Positions 44,861 to 53,277 of a DNA stretch of 64,000 nucleotides are shown here, one piece after another. A program made the translations under genes and the position numbers. Below the pieces are notes generated by a model. It was not told where the DNA came from and ran no database searches. It worked only from the letters and a program-made list of their open reading frames with translations. This DNA comes from Chryseobacterium sp. FH1 (lineage in GTDB: Bacteria; Bacteroidota; Bacteroidia; Flavobacteriales; Weeksellaceae). The DNA lies in the NCBI RefSeq assembly GCF_000735135.1, contig NZ_JPLZ01000005.1:186001-250000 (forward strand), written 5' to 3'. The first letter of the stretch is position 1. Every line of letters starts with the position of its first letter.

Positions 44861-45066
44861 ATTTTTTACGAAGTTTATTCAAGGCTTCTCTAGCTGGGAC
44901 AAAATCTTTTTTATCAGATTTCAATCTTTCATCCAAGACTTTTTTCTGTTTTTCTGATAGTTGAAAATCATTTTGTTTTTTTTTCATAATTGGCTCCAAT
45001 ACTTTCTAAAAACTCTTGAAAAAAAGACTGTTTCTCATCTGGAATAGACACGTTATAAGAAATCAT
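44850..45066 (-). pseudogene. Antitoxin gene split by a one-base shift at an A9 run
   Basis: Two overlapping ORFs fit one 71-residue antitoxin. The first (45066 to 44968, 32 residues) starts MISYNVSIPDEKQSFFQEFL and stops just after an A9 run (44976-44984 as T9 on the plus strand). The second (44987 to 44850, 45 residues) starts MKKKQNDFQLSEKQKKVLDE and ends NKLRKKYEI, overlapping the toxin by 11 bp. Removing one A joins them. Causes could be true inactivation, slippage-based control, internal start at 44987, or a sequencing error. Confidence 0.65.
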
Positions 45067-45103
45067 AATATAAAACTTTTAGATTAAAATTATTCTCCGT
45101 TGC

Positions 45104-45120
45104 ATTTCGTCTAACGAAAT
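45104..45120. promoter_or_regulatory. Palindromic operator candidate of the TA pair
   Basis: Perfect inverted repeat ATTTCGT-CTA-ACGAAAT, 38 bp upstream of the first antitoxin ATG. TA pairs are usually repressed by their own proteins at such sites. Confidence 0.55.
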
Positions 45121-45187
45121 TAAATATAATATTTTTAGCAGACAAGTATAGAATTTTAAAAATTATGATTGACCACTTTATAAAACA

Positions 45188-45211
45188 AAAAACGACCGCA
45201 AAGCAATCGTT
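45188..45211 (-). terminator. Terminator after clpS
   Basis: AAACGA..GC / GC..TCGTTT stem (two G-T wobbles, TTT loop) followed by TTTTTTG on the minus strand. 6 bp beyond the clpS stop. Confidence 0.7.
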
Positions 45212-45216
45212 TTAAT

Positions 45217-45519
45217 TTATACTATTTCGGAACTAAGTCCTTTATCTAATAATGCATGATGCATCGGTTTCAATTTTTCTAATGCGCCTGTTTTCACGGT
45301 ACATTTTCCTTTGTAATGGATCAGCATTGTGCATTGTTCTGCCTGTTCCGGCGTATGTTCACAAATATCGATGAGACACATAATCACGAAATCGAAAGTG
45401 TTGACATCGTCGTTGTGTACCACGAGTTTATATACTTCGTCTTCCATTTCCATCACCAATACTTCCTCTTCGTACTGGCGTTTTGGCTCGTCATAAGATC
45501 TGTTGTTGTAGATTTTCAT
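45217..45519 (-). CDS. clpS: ATP-dependent Clp protease adaptor ClpS
   Basis: A 100-residue adaptor delivering N-degron proteins to ClpAP/ClpCP. YKLVVHNDDVNTFDFVI (about residues 30-46) is the ClpS core strand-turn with the conserved Asn-Asp-Asp. CTMLIHYKGKCTVKTG with its HYKGK segment follows. It is 12 bp after the CorC-type gene, so the two form an operon. Confidence 0.96.
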   Translation of the reverse strand: MKIYNNRSYDEPKRQYEEEVLVMEMEDEVYKLVVHNDDVNTFDFVIMCLIDICEHTPEQAEQCTMLIHYKGKCTVKTGALEKLKPMHHALLDKGLSSEIV

Positions 45520-45531
45520 AACGTTGATTTT

Positions 45532-46887
45532 TTATTCCGTGATTTCGTCGGTCAAATCTTCCAATAAAGGTTTATCATACAGAAGTTCTACCAATTCTAC
45601 ACTTTTGTTTTGCATTTTCAAGATTTTAAAATGATAATTACCATATTCAAATTCCTGATTTTCTTCTGGAATATCTTGCAATTCGTTTAAAATAAATCCT
45701 GCAAGCGTGTTGTATTCGCCTTCTTCCGATGGTGGAATATTCTTCGGCAATTGCTCATTGATCTCGTCCAAAGGCTGAGTGGCCTTCACCCAATAAACAT
45801 TGTCACCAACTTTATCCACGATTTTTTCTTCTTCATCTTCCTCATCTTGTATCTCCCCAACCAATTCTTCCAGAATATCTTCCAGCGTAATGATTCCTTC
45901 GGTTCCACCAAACTCGTCGATCACGATGGCAATATGTTGTTTCTTGAATTGGAACACTTTCAAAAGATCCGAAATCTTCTTGCTTCCAACCACAAAGAAC
46001 GCCTCTCTCATAAAGCCTCTCAAACTCTCGTGAGTAACTTGGCCTTTGCTTTTGATATATTCTCTAATGATTTCTTTTGTGTAGAAAATCCCGATAATAT
46101 TATCGATAGAACCTTCGTAAACCGGAATACGGGAATAACCGCTTTCCATAATTTGGTTTATGATATCTTCCGGATCATCATTGATATCGATGGACGAGAT
46201 ATTCTGTCTCGTGATCATAATTTGTTTTGCATTGTGATCCGTAAAATCAAAAGCATTTTTTATGATCTCATAATTTTCTTCTTCAATTTCTCCGCTGTCT
46301 GCTGATTGTTTTACCAACAATTGCAATTCTTCTGTAGAGTGGATATCGTGTTCCGAAGCTGGAAATATTTTGATTAATTTTAAGAACGCGTTGGATAATG
46401 AATTCATCAACCAAATGAATGGACGGAATACATTATAAAAAACGTGCAATGGATAAGCGATGAAAAGCGTAGTAGCTTCTGATTTTCTGATGGCAATTGA
46501 CTTAGGAACCAATTCTCCGAAGACGATGTGCATGATCGTGATCAATAAGAAACTACAAACTACAGAGATGGTGGTTACCGTTGCCGCAGCCAATTCTATA
46601 CTGAGCGAGTGGAATATTGCTTCTATGATGTGATGCAACGCACTCTCTCCTACCCAACCTAAGGCAAGGGAAGCAAGTGTGATCCCAAGCTGTGTTGCTG
46701 AGAGATAGGCATCAAGATTCTTAATGATGTTTTCGGCTTGTTTGGCCACTGCGTTCCCTTCAGCCGCTTTGATCTGGATTTGGGAATAACGTACTTTTAC
46801 TATCGAAAATTCGGCGGCTACAAAGAAGCCATTCAGAAGAACTAGAAATAATGCTATAAGAAGTTTGACTAAACTATCAGAATCCAT
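45532..46887 (-). CDS. CNNM/CorC-type transporter-associated protein
   Basis: A 451-residue inner-membrane protein, often named hemolysin family protein. Layout: DUF21/CNNM membrane domain with about four helices (1-190), CBS pair (about 205-330, from MITRQNISSIDIND to GGTEGIITLEDILEELVG), and a CorC_HlyC domain (about 345-430). Relatives are linked to magnesium or cobalt efflux and stress. It is not a true hemolysin. Promoter box at 46912-46919; clpS follows. Confidence 0.92.
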   Translation of the reverse strand: MDSDSLVKLLIALFLVLLNGFFVAAEFSIVKVRYSQIQIKAAEGNAVAKQAENIIKNLDAYLSATQLGITLASLALGWVGESALHHIIEAIFHSLSIELAAATVTTISVVCSFLLITIMHIVFGELVPKSIAIRKSEATTLFIAYPLHVFYNVFRPFIWLMNSLSNAFLKLIKIFPASEHDIHSTEELQLLVKQSADSGEIEEENYEIIKNAFDFTDHNAKQIMITRQNISSIDINDDPEDIINQIMESGYSRIPVYEGSIDNIIGIFYTKEIIREYIKSKGQVTHESLRGFMREAFFVVGSKKISDLLKVFQFKKQHIAIVIDEFGGTEGIITLEDILEELVGEIQDEEDEEEKIVDKVGDNVYWVKATQPLDEINEQLPKNIPPSEEGEYNTLAGFILNELQDIPEENQEFEYGNYHFKILKMQNKSVELVELLYDKPLLEDLTDEITE

Positions 46888-46911
46888 TTAATGTTGTATA
46901 TACAATCTGTG

Positions 46912-46919
46912 CAAAGATA
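46912..46919 (-). promoter_or_regulatory. Promoter -7 box of the corC-type/clpS operon
   Basis: TATCTTTG on the minus strand, a full TAnnTTTG match, 24 bp before the ATG at 46887. The rest of the 395-bp gap to atpG holds a repeat (47071-47175) and a terminator. Confidence 0.6.
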
Positions 46920-47070
46920 GATATTTTTTTTAACTTCGAAATTAGATGTTAGAAATGAGATAAACCACCCCGTCATAAATTCTTCGAATTTTTGAATCCC
47001 CTCCAGAGGATGGGAATTTTGACAAGCAAAATTTCTTTTTAGATTGAAATAATGATTTTATGGAGGATCT

Positions 47071-47175
47071 GCAGCCCGACTTGAGTGGAAATCCTTTTTT
47101 GCGTAGACTTAATTTCTATTTAAATGGAAATCGTCTGCAAAAAAGATTGGGAACGGAAGGCGGAAATAGCTGCCC
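47071..47175 (+). ncRNA. Structured intergenic repeat / candidate RNA, copy C
   Basis: It begins GCAGCCCGACTTGAGTGGAA, as copy B does, and ends CGGAAATAGCTGCCC. The basal GCAGC/GCTGC stem is kept. The apical arm is longer: TTTTTTGCGTAGAC pairs with GTCTGCAAAAAAGATT around an AT-rich loop with a different sequence from copies A and B. The flanking internal-loop sequences are the same. It sits between corC-type and atpG genes. Confidence 0.55.
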
Positions 47176-47215
47176 AAATAAAAATAATTTCATTTATTCA
47201 GACTGTCCTAAATAA

Positions 47216-47252
47216 TAAAAAGCACTGAAGTTTGACCCTCAATGCTTTTTAT
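47216..47252 (-). terminator. Terminator of the atp operon
   Basis: AAAAAGCA/TGCTTTTT arms with partial inner pairing, T-run on the minus strand, about 30 bp past the atpG stop. Confidence 0.7.
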
Positions 47253-47282
47253 AACTAACTACTAACTTTAACTTTATCTTTA

Positions 47283-48155
47283 TTAACTGTTCTTGAGCGC
47301 TTCTGCTCCGGAAACAATTTCTAATATTTCGTTGGTGATGGCTGCCTGTCTTGCTTTGTTATAGAAGATTTTTAAATCACTTCTAAGCGCGTCTGCATTG
47401 TCGGTCGCCTTGTGCATTGCTGTCATCCTTGCACCGTGCTCTGATGCTACGGAATCTAGAATGGCTTTGAAGATCTGAGTCTTGATGGATTTTGGGATCA
47501 AAACGTCCAGGATCTCTTTTCTGCCTGGTTCGAAGATATAATCTACATTGATATCTGCTGAACCAGTTTTCTCTTCTGTTGCTGATGAAATTGGCAAAAC
47601 CTGCTCTGTCACTACCTCCTGCGTTGCCGCATTGATAAACTTGTTGTAAACAACATAGACTTTATCAAATTTGCCCGCTTTGAAGTCTGACATTACCTTC
47701 TCCGTCATATTTGAAACGTGATCGAAAGAAAGATTGTCGAAAAGTGAACTGTGGTTTTCGTAAACGGCTTTGTTTCTTCTCACCGCATCGAAGGCTTTTT
47801 TACCTACTGTCAAAACTTCTATCTCCGTGTTTTCGTTTGCAGAAAACTGGATGTTAAGTTCTTTGATCACAGATGAGTTGAAAGCTCCAGCCAAACCTCT
47901 GTTGGAAGTCACGGTGATGAAAAGTACTTTTTTGACTTCTCTTTCCAATGCAAATTCCGAGATGTTCTCTGCATCAGACGCCGCACTTACATTCTGTATG
48001 ATCTCCTGAAGTTTTTCAGAATAAGGTCTTAGCATTACGATCGCATCTTGCGCTTTCTTTAGTTTCGCAGCGGAAACCATCTTCATAGCGCTTGTGATCT
48101 GCATCGTAGAAGATATAGATGTAATCCTGCCTCGTATTTCTTTTAAGTTTGCCAT
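47283..48155 (-). CDS. atpG: ATP synthase gamma subunit
   Basis: A 290-residue central-stalk subunit. MANLKEIRGRITSISSTMQI and KMVSAAKLKKAQ give the N-terminal coiled coil. Late MTAMHKATDNADALRSDL and KARQAAITNEILEIVSGAEAL give the C-terminal one. It is the last gene of this atp unit. beta and epsilon (atpD, atpC) are not in the window, as is common for Bacteroidetes. Confidence 0.98.
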   Translation of the reverse strand: MANLKEIRGRITSISSTMQITSAMKMVSAAKLKKAQDAIVMLRPYSEKLQEIIQNVSAASDAENISEFALEREVKKVLFITVTSNRGLAGAFNSSVIKELNIQFSANENTEIEVLTVGKKAFDAVRRNKAVYENHSSLFDNLSFDHVSNMTEKVMSDFKAGKFDKVYVVYNKFINAATQEVVTEQVLPISSATEEKTGSADINVDYIFEPGRKEILDVLIPKSIKTQIFKAILDSVASEHGARMTAMHKATDNADALRSDLKIFYNKARQAAITNEILEIVSGAEALKNS

Positions 48156-48176
48156 TCTAAGGATTCAAAATTTAAT

Positions 48177-48213
48177 ATTCCGAATTCAAAATCTTGAACT
48201 TTGAATTCGGAAT
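48177..48213 (-). promoter_or_regulatory. Intercistronic hairpin between atpA and atpG
   Basis: A 14-bp perfect stem, ATTCCGAATTCAAA (48177-48190) with TTTGAATTCGGAAT (48200-48213), around a 9-nt loop. There is no T-run after it on the minus strand, so it is unlikely to be a strong terminator. It could be a stabilising or processing stem. Confidence 0.6.
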
Positions 48214-48225
48214 TTTGAATTAATT

Positions 48226-49803
48226 TTAGTTGTATTTCGCAGAAAGTTCTGTCGCTACTTGCTTCAAAACGCCAGTCAATTGATCATCAATTTTTCCGGA
48301 TTTGAGAGCTGCCATTACTTCTGGATGTTTGTTTTTCAAGAAATCCACATATTCTACCTGGAATTCTTTCACCTTTTTGATAGGGATATTTCTCAATAGA
48401 TTCTCAGTTCCTGCGTAGATCATCGCTACTTGGTTTTCTACCGGAAGTGGAGAGTTAACCGGTTGCTTCAAAAGCTCCACGTTTCTTTCTCCTTTTGAGA
48501 TCACTGCCATTGTAGCAGCATCCAAATCAGAACCGAATTTAGCAAACGCTTCCAATTCTTTATATTGAGCCTGGTCAAGTTTTAATGTACCAGAAACTTT
48601 TTTCATTGATTTGATCTGTGCATTACCACCAACTCTGGATACAGAGATACCAACGTTGATCGCCGGACGAACTCCTGAGTTGAAAAGGTCTGTCTCCAAG
48701 AAGATCTGACCATCTGTAATAGAGATTACGTTTGTTGGGATATATGCAGAAACGTCACCAGCCTGAGTTTCAATAATTGGAAGTGCTGTCAAAGATCCAC
48801 CACCTTTTACGATCGGTCTTAGAGATTCTGGCAAATCGTTCATTTGAGAAGCGATCGTGTCATCAGCAATTACTTTTGCCGCTCTTTCCAATAGTCTGGA
48901 GTGAAGGTAGAAAACGTCACCTGGATAAGCCTCACGTCCCGGTGGTCTTCTCAATAGTAGAGAAAGCTCACGGTAAGCAACCGCTTGTTTTGAAAGATCA
49001 TCATAAACGATCAAAGCTGCACGACCAGTATCTCTGAAATACTCACCGATAGATGCACCAGCCATTGCAGAATAAACCTGCATTGGAACCGGGTCAGAAG
49101 CGTTAGCCGCAACGATCACCGTGTAAGCCAAAGCACCTTTGTCCTCTAATGTCTTAACGATCTGTGCTACAGTTGAAGCTTTTTGCCCAATTGCAACATA
49201 TATACAATATACTGGTTGCCCAGCATCATAAAATTCTTTTTGATTGATAATGGTATCGATAGCCACAACTGTTTTACCAGTTTGTCTATCACCAATGATC
49301 AACTCTCTTTGTCCTCTTCCTACAGGGATCATAGAGTCGATAGCAACGATACCAGTCTGAAGTGGCTCTGTTACCGGCTGACGGAAGATAACTCCCGGCG
49401 CTTTTCTTTCCAATGGCATTTCGTAAAGTTCTCCTTGGATAGGTCCTTTACCATCGATAGGATTACCAAGAGTATCTACAACTCTACCAAGCATTCCTTC
49501 ACCAACTTTGATAGAAGAGATCCTGTTTGTTCTTTTTACAGTATCACCTTCTTTTACCAATTTGGATTCACCAAGAAGTGCAACACCAACGTTATCTTCT
49601 TCAAGGTTAAGTACGATACCTTCTACACCAGCTTGGAATCTTACCAATTCTCCGTACTGCACATTTTCCAAACCGTAAACACGGGCAATACCATCACCGA
49701 TGGTTAATACAGTTCCAACTTCTTCTACGTTAGATTGAGTATCGAAATTTGCTAATTGCTGCTTCAGTATCGCTGATACTTCTGCCGGATTTATTTCTGC
49801 CAT
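48226..49803 (-). CDS. atpA: ATP synthase alpha subunit
   Basis: A 525-residue F1 subunit. GDRQTGKT (about residues 169-176) is the P-loop. [31 protein letters not shown] and [13 protein letters not shown] (with the catalytic Arg) are alpha signatures. N-terminal beta barrel at about 25-95. Normal length. Confidence 0.98.
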   Translation of the reverse strand: MAEINPAEVSAILKQQLANFDTQSNVEEVGTVLTIGDGIARVYGLENVQYGELVRFQAGVEGIVLNLEEDNVGVALLGESKLVKEGDTVKRTNRISSIKVGEGMLGRVVDTLGNPIDGKGPIQGELYEMPLERKAPGVIFRQPVTEPLQTGIVAIDSMIPVGRGQRELIIGDRQTGKTVVAIDTIINQKEFYDAGQPVYCIYVAIGQKASTVAQIVKTLEDKGALAYTVIVAANASDPVPMQVYSAMAGASIGEYFRDTGRAALIVYDDLSKQAVAYRELSLLLRRPPGREAYPGDVFYLHSRLLERAAKVIADDTIASQMNDLPESLRPIVKGGGSLTALPIIETQAGDVSAYIPTNVISITDGQIFLETDLFNSGVRPAINVGISVSRVGGNAQIKSMKKVSGTLKLDQAQYKELEAFAKFGSDLDAATMAVISKGERNVELLKQPVNSPLPVENQVAMIYAGTENLLRNIPIKKVKEFQVEYVDFLKNKHPEVMAALKSGKIDDQLTGVLKQVATELSAKYN

Positions 49804-49820
49804 TATATGGTTGTTTTTTC

Positions 49821-50357
49821 TTAATTAAGTTGAAATTCTTTTTTGATATTGCCCAGTTTTGTTCTCACTGACGCATCGATCTGCTGATCTCCCACTCTTA
49901 GGATATAACCTCCCAAGATCTCTGGTTTTACAATCGTTTCCAAATCATAGTTAGAAACATTAACCATTTTGGAATCCGTAATGATCTTCTGAATATTTTC
50001 TTGCGACAAAGGAGAAGCTGTTACCAAAGAGATACGCTGTGTACCTTTAATGTCTTCTACTTTATTGATGAATTCCTGAGCGATATTTCTAAGCTGAGAT
50101 TCTCTGCCTTGTTTGATGACCAATCTGATGATGTTCTGAGACACCTGAGAGAAATCTTTGAAGATCTCCAAAGCGATCGCTTCTTTCTTTTTTGCATCGA
50201 TGATCGGCGTATTCACAAACTGATTCAGTTCTTTGGAAGAAGACATGATTTTCACAATATCCTTCATCTCACCGAAAACAGCATCTGTGTTACCAGACTC
50301 CTGCGTGAAGTCTAATAGACCTTGAGCGTATCTTTTAGCTACTTTAGATGTTAACAT
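49821..50357 (-). CDS. atpH: ATP synthase delta subunit
   Basis: A 178-residue peripheral-stalk subunit (OSCP type). [17 protein letters not shown] at the N-terminal helical domain and [22 protein letters not shown] at the C-terminus match the family. It lies 5 bp after atpF and 17 bp before atpA. Confidence 0.96.
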   Translation of the reverse strand: MLTSKVAKRYAQGLLDFTQESGNTDAVFGEMKDIVKIMSSSKELNQFVNTPIIDAKKKEAIALEIFKDFSQVSQNIIRLVIKQGRESQLRNIAQEFINKVEDIKGTQRISLVTASPLSQENIQKIITDSKMVNVSNYDLETIVKPEILGGYILRVGDQQIDASVRTKLGNIKKEFQLN

Positions 50358-50362
50358 CTTTA

Positions 50363-50860
50363 TTAGTTAAGGTTAGATTTGTTAAGAATATTTTCTACCA
50401 AAGCGTTCTGCGCGCCATCGTTGTCCAATTTCTCTTTAAGGATATTTTCAGCGATGCTCACAGACAAAGTTCCGATCTGAGTTTTGATATCTGCCATTGC
50501 AGCATTTTTCTCAGTCTGGATCGATTGTCTAGCCGCTTCAATCATTTTTTCGCCTTCAACTTTAGCGCTGTCTTTAGCTTGATTTACGATCTTATCTTTC
50601 ATATCTCTAGCTTCTTTCAAGATACCATCTCTCTCAGCTCTAGCCTCACGAAGGATTCTTTCGTTATCTTCTTTCAACTGGGCCATTTCTTGTTTAGCCA
50701 ATTTAGCTTGATTAAGAGCATCGATGATAGATGTTTCTCTCTCGTCTATTGATTTAAGAATTGGTTTCCAGGCAAACTTTCCTAGTAAGAAAAGCAAAGC
50801 TAAAAAAATGATGGACTGGATGATAAACAATCCTGATGAAAACTGATGAAGTAATTCCAT
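50363..50860 (-). CDS. atpF: ATP synthase b subunit
   Basis: A 165-residue subunit with one N-terminal membrane helix (about residues 9-27, SGLFIIQSIIFLALLFLLGKF) and a long charged coiled coil to the end, as in the stator stalk. ILKSIDEREtype start of the helix (KPILKSIDERETSI) is typical. Confidence 0.96.
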   Translation of the reverse strand: MELLHQFSSGLFIIQSIIFLALLFLLGKFAWKPILKSIDERETSIIDALNQAKLAKQEMAQLKEDNERILREARAERDGILKEARDMKDKIVNQAKDSAKVEGEKMIEAARQSIQTEKNAAMADIKTQIGTLSVSIAENILKEKLDNDGAQNALVENILNKSNLN

Positions 50861-50903
50861 TATATCGTTAGATTAATTTTTTTGAAAATTTTTAAATATA
50901 AAA

Positions 50904-50932
50904 CATTGCTACAGCCAACCGCTGTAACAATG
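50904..50932 (-). promoter_or_regulatory. Hairpin between atpE and atpF
   Basis: A 12-bp stem with one G-T wobble, CATTGCTACAGC (50904-50915) with GCTGTAACAATG (50921-50932), loop 5 nt. On the minus strand it is followed by TTTTATATTT, a weak T-run, so it may be a partial terminator or stabiliser at the 3' end of the c-subunit cistron. Confidence 0.65.
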
Positions 50933-50946
50933 CTTGTTTTTTTGGC

Positions 50947-51138
50947 TTATGATGCGAACAACGCAGCGAAAGCAACACCTTCTACAAGTGCAGCAGCAAT
51001 AAGCATAGCAGTTTGGATCTTTCCAGATTGCTCTGGTTGTCTAGCGATCGCTTCAAGAGCAGCAGCACCAATTTTTCCAAGACCGATACCTACACCTAGT
51101 ACAATAAGACCTGCACCAATAATTCTAGGAATTTCCAT
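50947..51138 (-). CDS. atpE: ATP synthase c subunit
   Basis: A 63-residue proteolipid with two membrane helices (about residues 5-25 and 43-61) and a polar loop ARQPEQSGK. The ion-binding Glu is in AALVEGVAF. The Gln expected in helix 1 of sodium-dependent rings is absent (GLGKIGAAA), which favours proton coupling. Slightly shorter than many c subunits. Confidence 0.97.
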   Translation of the reverse strand: MEIPRIIGAGLIVLGVGIGLGKIGAAALEAIARQPEQSGKIQTAMLIAAALVEGVAFAALFAS

Positions 51139-51176
51139 AATGTATATAATTTAAAAATTGTTTTATTCTAATTTAA

Positions 51177-52292
51177 TTAATGAGCGTGATCGTGCTCATG
51201 TTCTTCTACCGCCATTCCGATAAACAAAGCGGAGAGCATCGTGAAAATATAGGCCTGCAAAAACGCAACTAATACTTCTAGTAAATAAATAACCAATGTC
51301 AGAAACGGAAATGCAACACCTGCGATCCAGTTTTGGAAGATATAAATTGACCCGATCAATGTCATTACAACGATGTGACCTGCCGTCATATTCGCAAAAA
51401 GACGAATCATCAATGCAAATGGTTTTGTCAATGTTCCCAACAATTCGATTGGCATCATAATAAACTTCATTGGTACAGGAACGCCTGGCATCCAGAAGAT
51501 ATGCTTCCAGTAATCTTTAGACCCTGAAAAAGTTGTGATCAAATAAGTCAAGATCGCCAAGAAGAATGTAATCGCAATGTTACCAGTTACATTGATTCCG
51601 AAAGGCATTAGACCTAAAACGTTCAAGAATAGGATGAAGAAAAATACTGTTAATAAATAACCCATAAATCTCTTGTACTTGTGACCAATATTTGGAATAG
51701 CAATATCGTCTCTGATAAAGATAATAAGTGGCTCAAGGAACTTCGCAGCACCTGAAGGCACCAAAGATTTCTTGTAAGATCTAGCCATTCCTCCGAAAAT
51801 AACTAGCAATACAATCGCTACAAACAAAATCGTCAAAACACTTTTTGTGATAGATAAATCTAGAACTCTTTTCTCCGTTGGGTGATGTGCTTCATCTAAA
51901 GTCAAAGTTCCTTTGGAATCTGTTCTGTAAATTTTTTCGTGGTTGAGTGTGTAGAATTTACCATCACTTTCTACTGGAGAACCGTGGATAAACTCGTGAC
52001 CATCTACGCCTTTCGTATTACTCATAAACGTATGGAAACCCTCATCGTAAATGACAATTGGCAACGGGAAACCAATGTGATGACCGTCTTTCACCATCAA
52101 TGCAACGTCGTGAGCATCCAGAATGTGATGATCTACAAATTCTTTCACCACTTTCGCTCTCTCATCTTTTTCAGAAAGTGCAGGCGTTTCAGTCACAGGT
52201 TTACCGTGTTGGTTTTCAACAGTTTCGTGTTGAGCGAAAGCCGTTGTAAACGTGAATAAACTGTAAAATAAAATTGCTGTTTTCTTTAGCAT
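51177..52292 (-). CDS. atpB: ATP synthase a subunit with long N-terminal extension
   Basis: A 371-residue proton-channel subunit. It has a cleavable-type signal peptide (ending TTAFAQ, about 20) and a His-rich extramembrane N-terminal region up to about residue 145, as in many Bacteroidetes. Then the membrane part has the key Arg in LMIRLFANMTAGH. The C-terminus is His-rich (EEHEHDHAH). Confidence 0.97.
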   Translation of the reverse strand: MLKKTAILFYSLFTFTTAFAQHETVENQHGKPVTETPALSEKDERAKVVKEFVDHHILDAHDVALMVKDGHHIGFPLPIVIYDEGFHTFMSNTKGVDGHEFIHGSPVESDGKFYTLNHEKIYRTDSKGTLTLDEAHHPTEKRVLDLSITKSVLTILFVAIVLLVIFGGMARSYKKSLVPSGAAKFLEPLIIFIRDDIAIPNIGHKYKRFMGYLLTVFFFILFLNVLGLMPFGINVTGNIAITFFLAILTYLITTFSGSKDYWKHIFWMPGVPVPMKFIMMPIELLGTLTKPFALMIRLFANMTAGHIVVMTLIGSIYIFQNWIAGVAFPFLTLVIYLLEVLVAFLQAYIFTMLSALFIGMAVEEHEHDHAH

Positions 52293-52352
52293 CGATAGAT
52301 TTTTTTTTCGTTTTGCAAAAATAGACTATTTTTTTGCTTTGGAAGAATAATT

Positions 52353-52724
52353 TTACTGTTTTTTGTCATAATTAATTAACTGTATTGCATAATAGGTAAG
52401 CAACGCAGTCAGAACAAAATATGGAATGATAAAATGGAATTTGAAATTGGGAATATCATCGAAATGAAGCTTATTCTTGATCAAATACATCAATCCAAAT
52501 TTTACCGTAATGAGTCCCAATACAGACATTCCCAAGAATTGCGGAACTGTTCTGTTGATGATTAAAAGCAGTGTTATCATCATCATAAAAATGACACTTA
52601 AGAAGAGATAAAACTTGATGATTATGACTTCATCCAAATGGAAAACGAACTTCCAAATCGCGAAGTGAATGATAAATGTCAAGAAAAATAAGACACTGAT
52701 GACGATGTTACTTTTGTTTTGCAT
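52353..52724 (-). CDS. Four-helix membrane protein in the atp operon
   Basis: A 123-residue protein with four predicted membrane helices (about 7-28, 36-58, 66-82, 97-117). It occupies the place of AtpI-type partner genes between atpZ and atpB and overlaps atpZ by 17 bp, so it is translated with the operon. Sequence does not clearly match AtpI. A role in c-ring assembly or ion uptake is possible but inferred from place only. Confidence 0.7.
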   Translation of the reverse strand: MQNKSNIVISVLFFLTFIIHFAIWKFVFHLDEVIIIKFYLFLSVIFMMMITLLLIINRTVPQFLGMSVLGLITVKFGLMYLIKNKLHFDDIPNFKFHFIIPYFVLTALLTYYAIQLINYDKKQ

Positions 52725-52959
52725 TTTCTTCTTCTTTATTTAAAATTTCGAGTCTTTTCAATGTGGTGTATAATGAAAGACAAAGTCCGCTGAGTCCAAT
52801 CACCAAAACCAAAACATTGGACCCGGTTTTGAAGTAAAGATCCAACTGATGTCCACCCCAAAAAGAAATCCCGATGATGAATAGCATCTGGAAAACTACG
52901 GAAGAATATTTTCCATATTTCCGCAATGCACCTGAAGGATTATTTTGTTTGTCTTCCAA
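52708..52959 (-). CDS. atpZ: AtpZ/AtpI family protein
   Basis: An 83-residue inner-membrane protein with two helices (about 20-36 and 49-66). GISFWGGHQLDLYFKTG is the AtpZ/AtpI motif, with Gly and Asp in the hairpin. First gene of the atp operon. Family members are proposed to help ring assembly or divalent-ion uptake. Confidence 0.85.
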   Translation of the reverse strand: MEDKQNNPSGALRKYGKYSSVVFQMLFIIGISFWGGHQLDLYFKTGSNVLVLVIGLSGLCLSLYTTLKRLEILNKEEENAKQK

Positions 52960-52972
52960 AATTTGATTTTTG

Positions 52973-52980
52973 CAAAAGTA
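52973..52980 (-). promoter_or_regulatory. Promoter -7 box of the atp operon
   Basis: TACTTTTG on the minus strand, a TAnnTTTG match, 13 bp before the atpZ ATG, so the leader should be very short. Confidence 0.65.
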
Positions 52981-53085
52981 AGTATTAAAGTTTGAAGTCG
53001 GAGATTGGAAGATGGAAGTTTATGGATCAATGTTTGAAATGAAGATCAATTGATGTGAATATGATTAAGAATTTTAAGGTGAAAT

Positions 53086-53194
53086 TTTAAAAGCCACGGA
53101 GCGGTGGAACCGTTAATAGAAACCGATCATTAAGATAAGCAAAAGCTATGGAGGAGCTAGTAATGCTCGGAAGATTTTTCTTCCGGCTTTTTTG
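53086..53194 (+). ncRNA. Candidate structured element upstream of the transposase remnant
   Basis: A GC-richer stretch in AT-rich DNA. CCAC(GGAGCG)GTGG, GAGC(TAGTAAT)GCTC and CGGAAGA(TTTT)TCTTCCG (53165-53183 region) can each form hairpins, the last followed by GGCTTTTTT, a terminator. No ORF fits. It may be a small RNA, a dispersed repeat, or the left end of the IS remnant. 52981-53226 holds nothing else. Confidence 0.35.
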
Positions 53195-53277
53195 TTTTTC
53201 CTGATTAAGAAAATGTATCTAATTAATTGGTTCAATGTTTCATCTTTGTAATTCGCCTTAATTTCATATACTTAACT

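Noticed and set aside
45532-46887. Hemolysin
   Set aside because: The common annotation is historical; the CNNM-CBS-CorC layout points to ion homeostasis.
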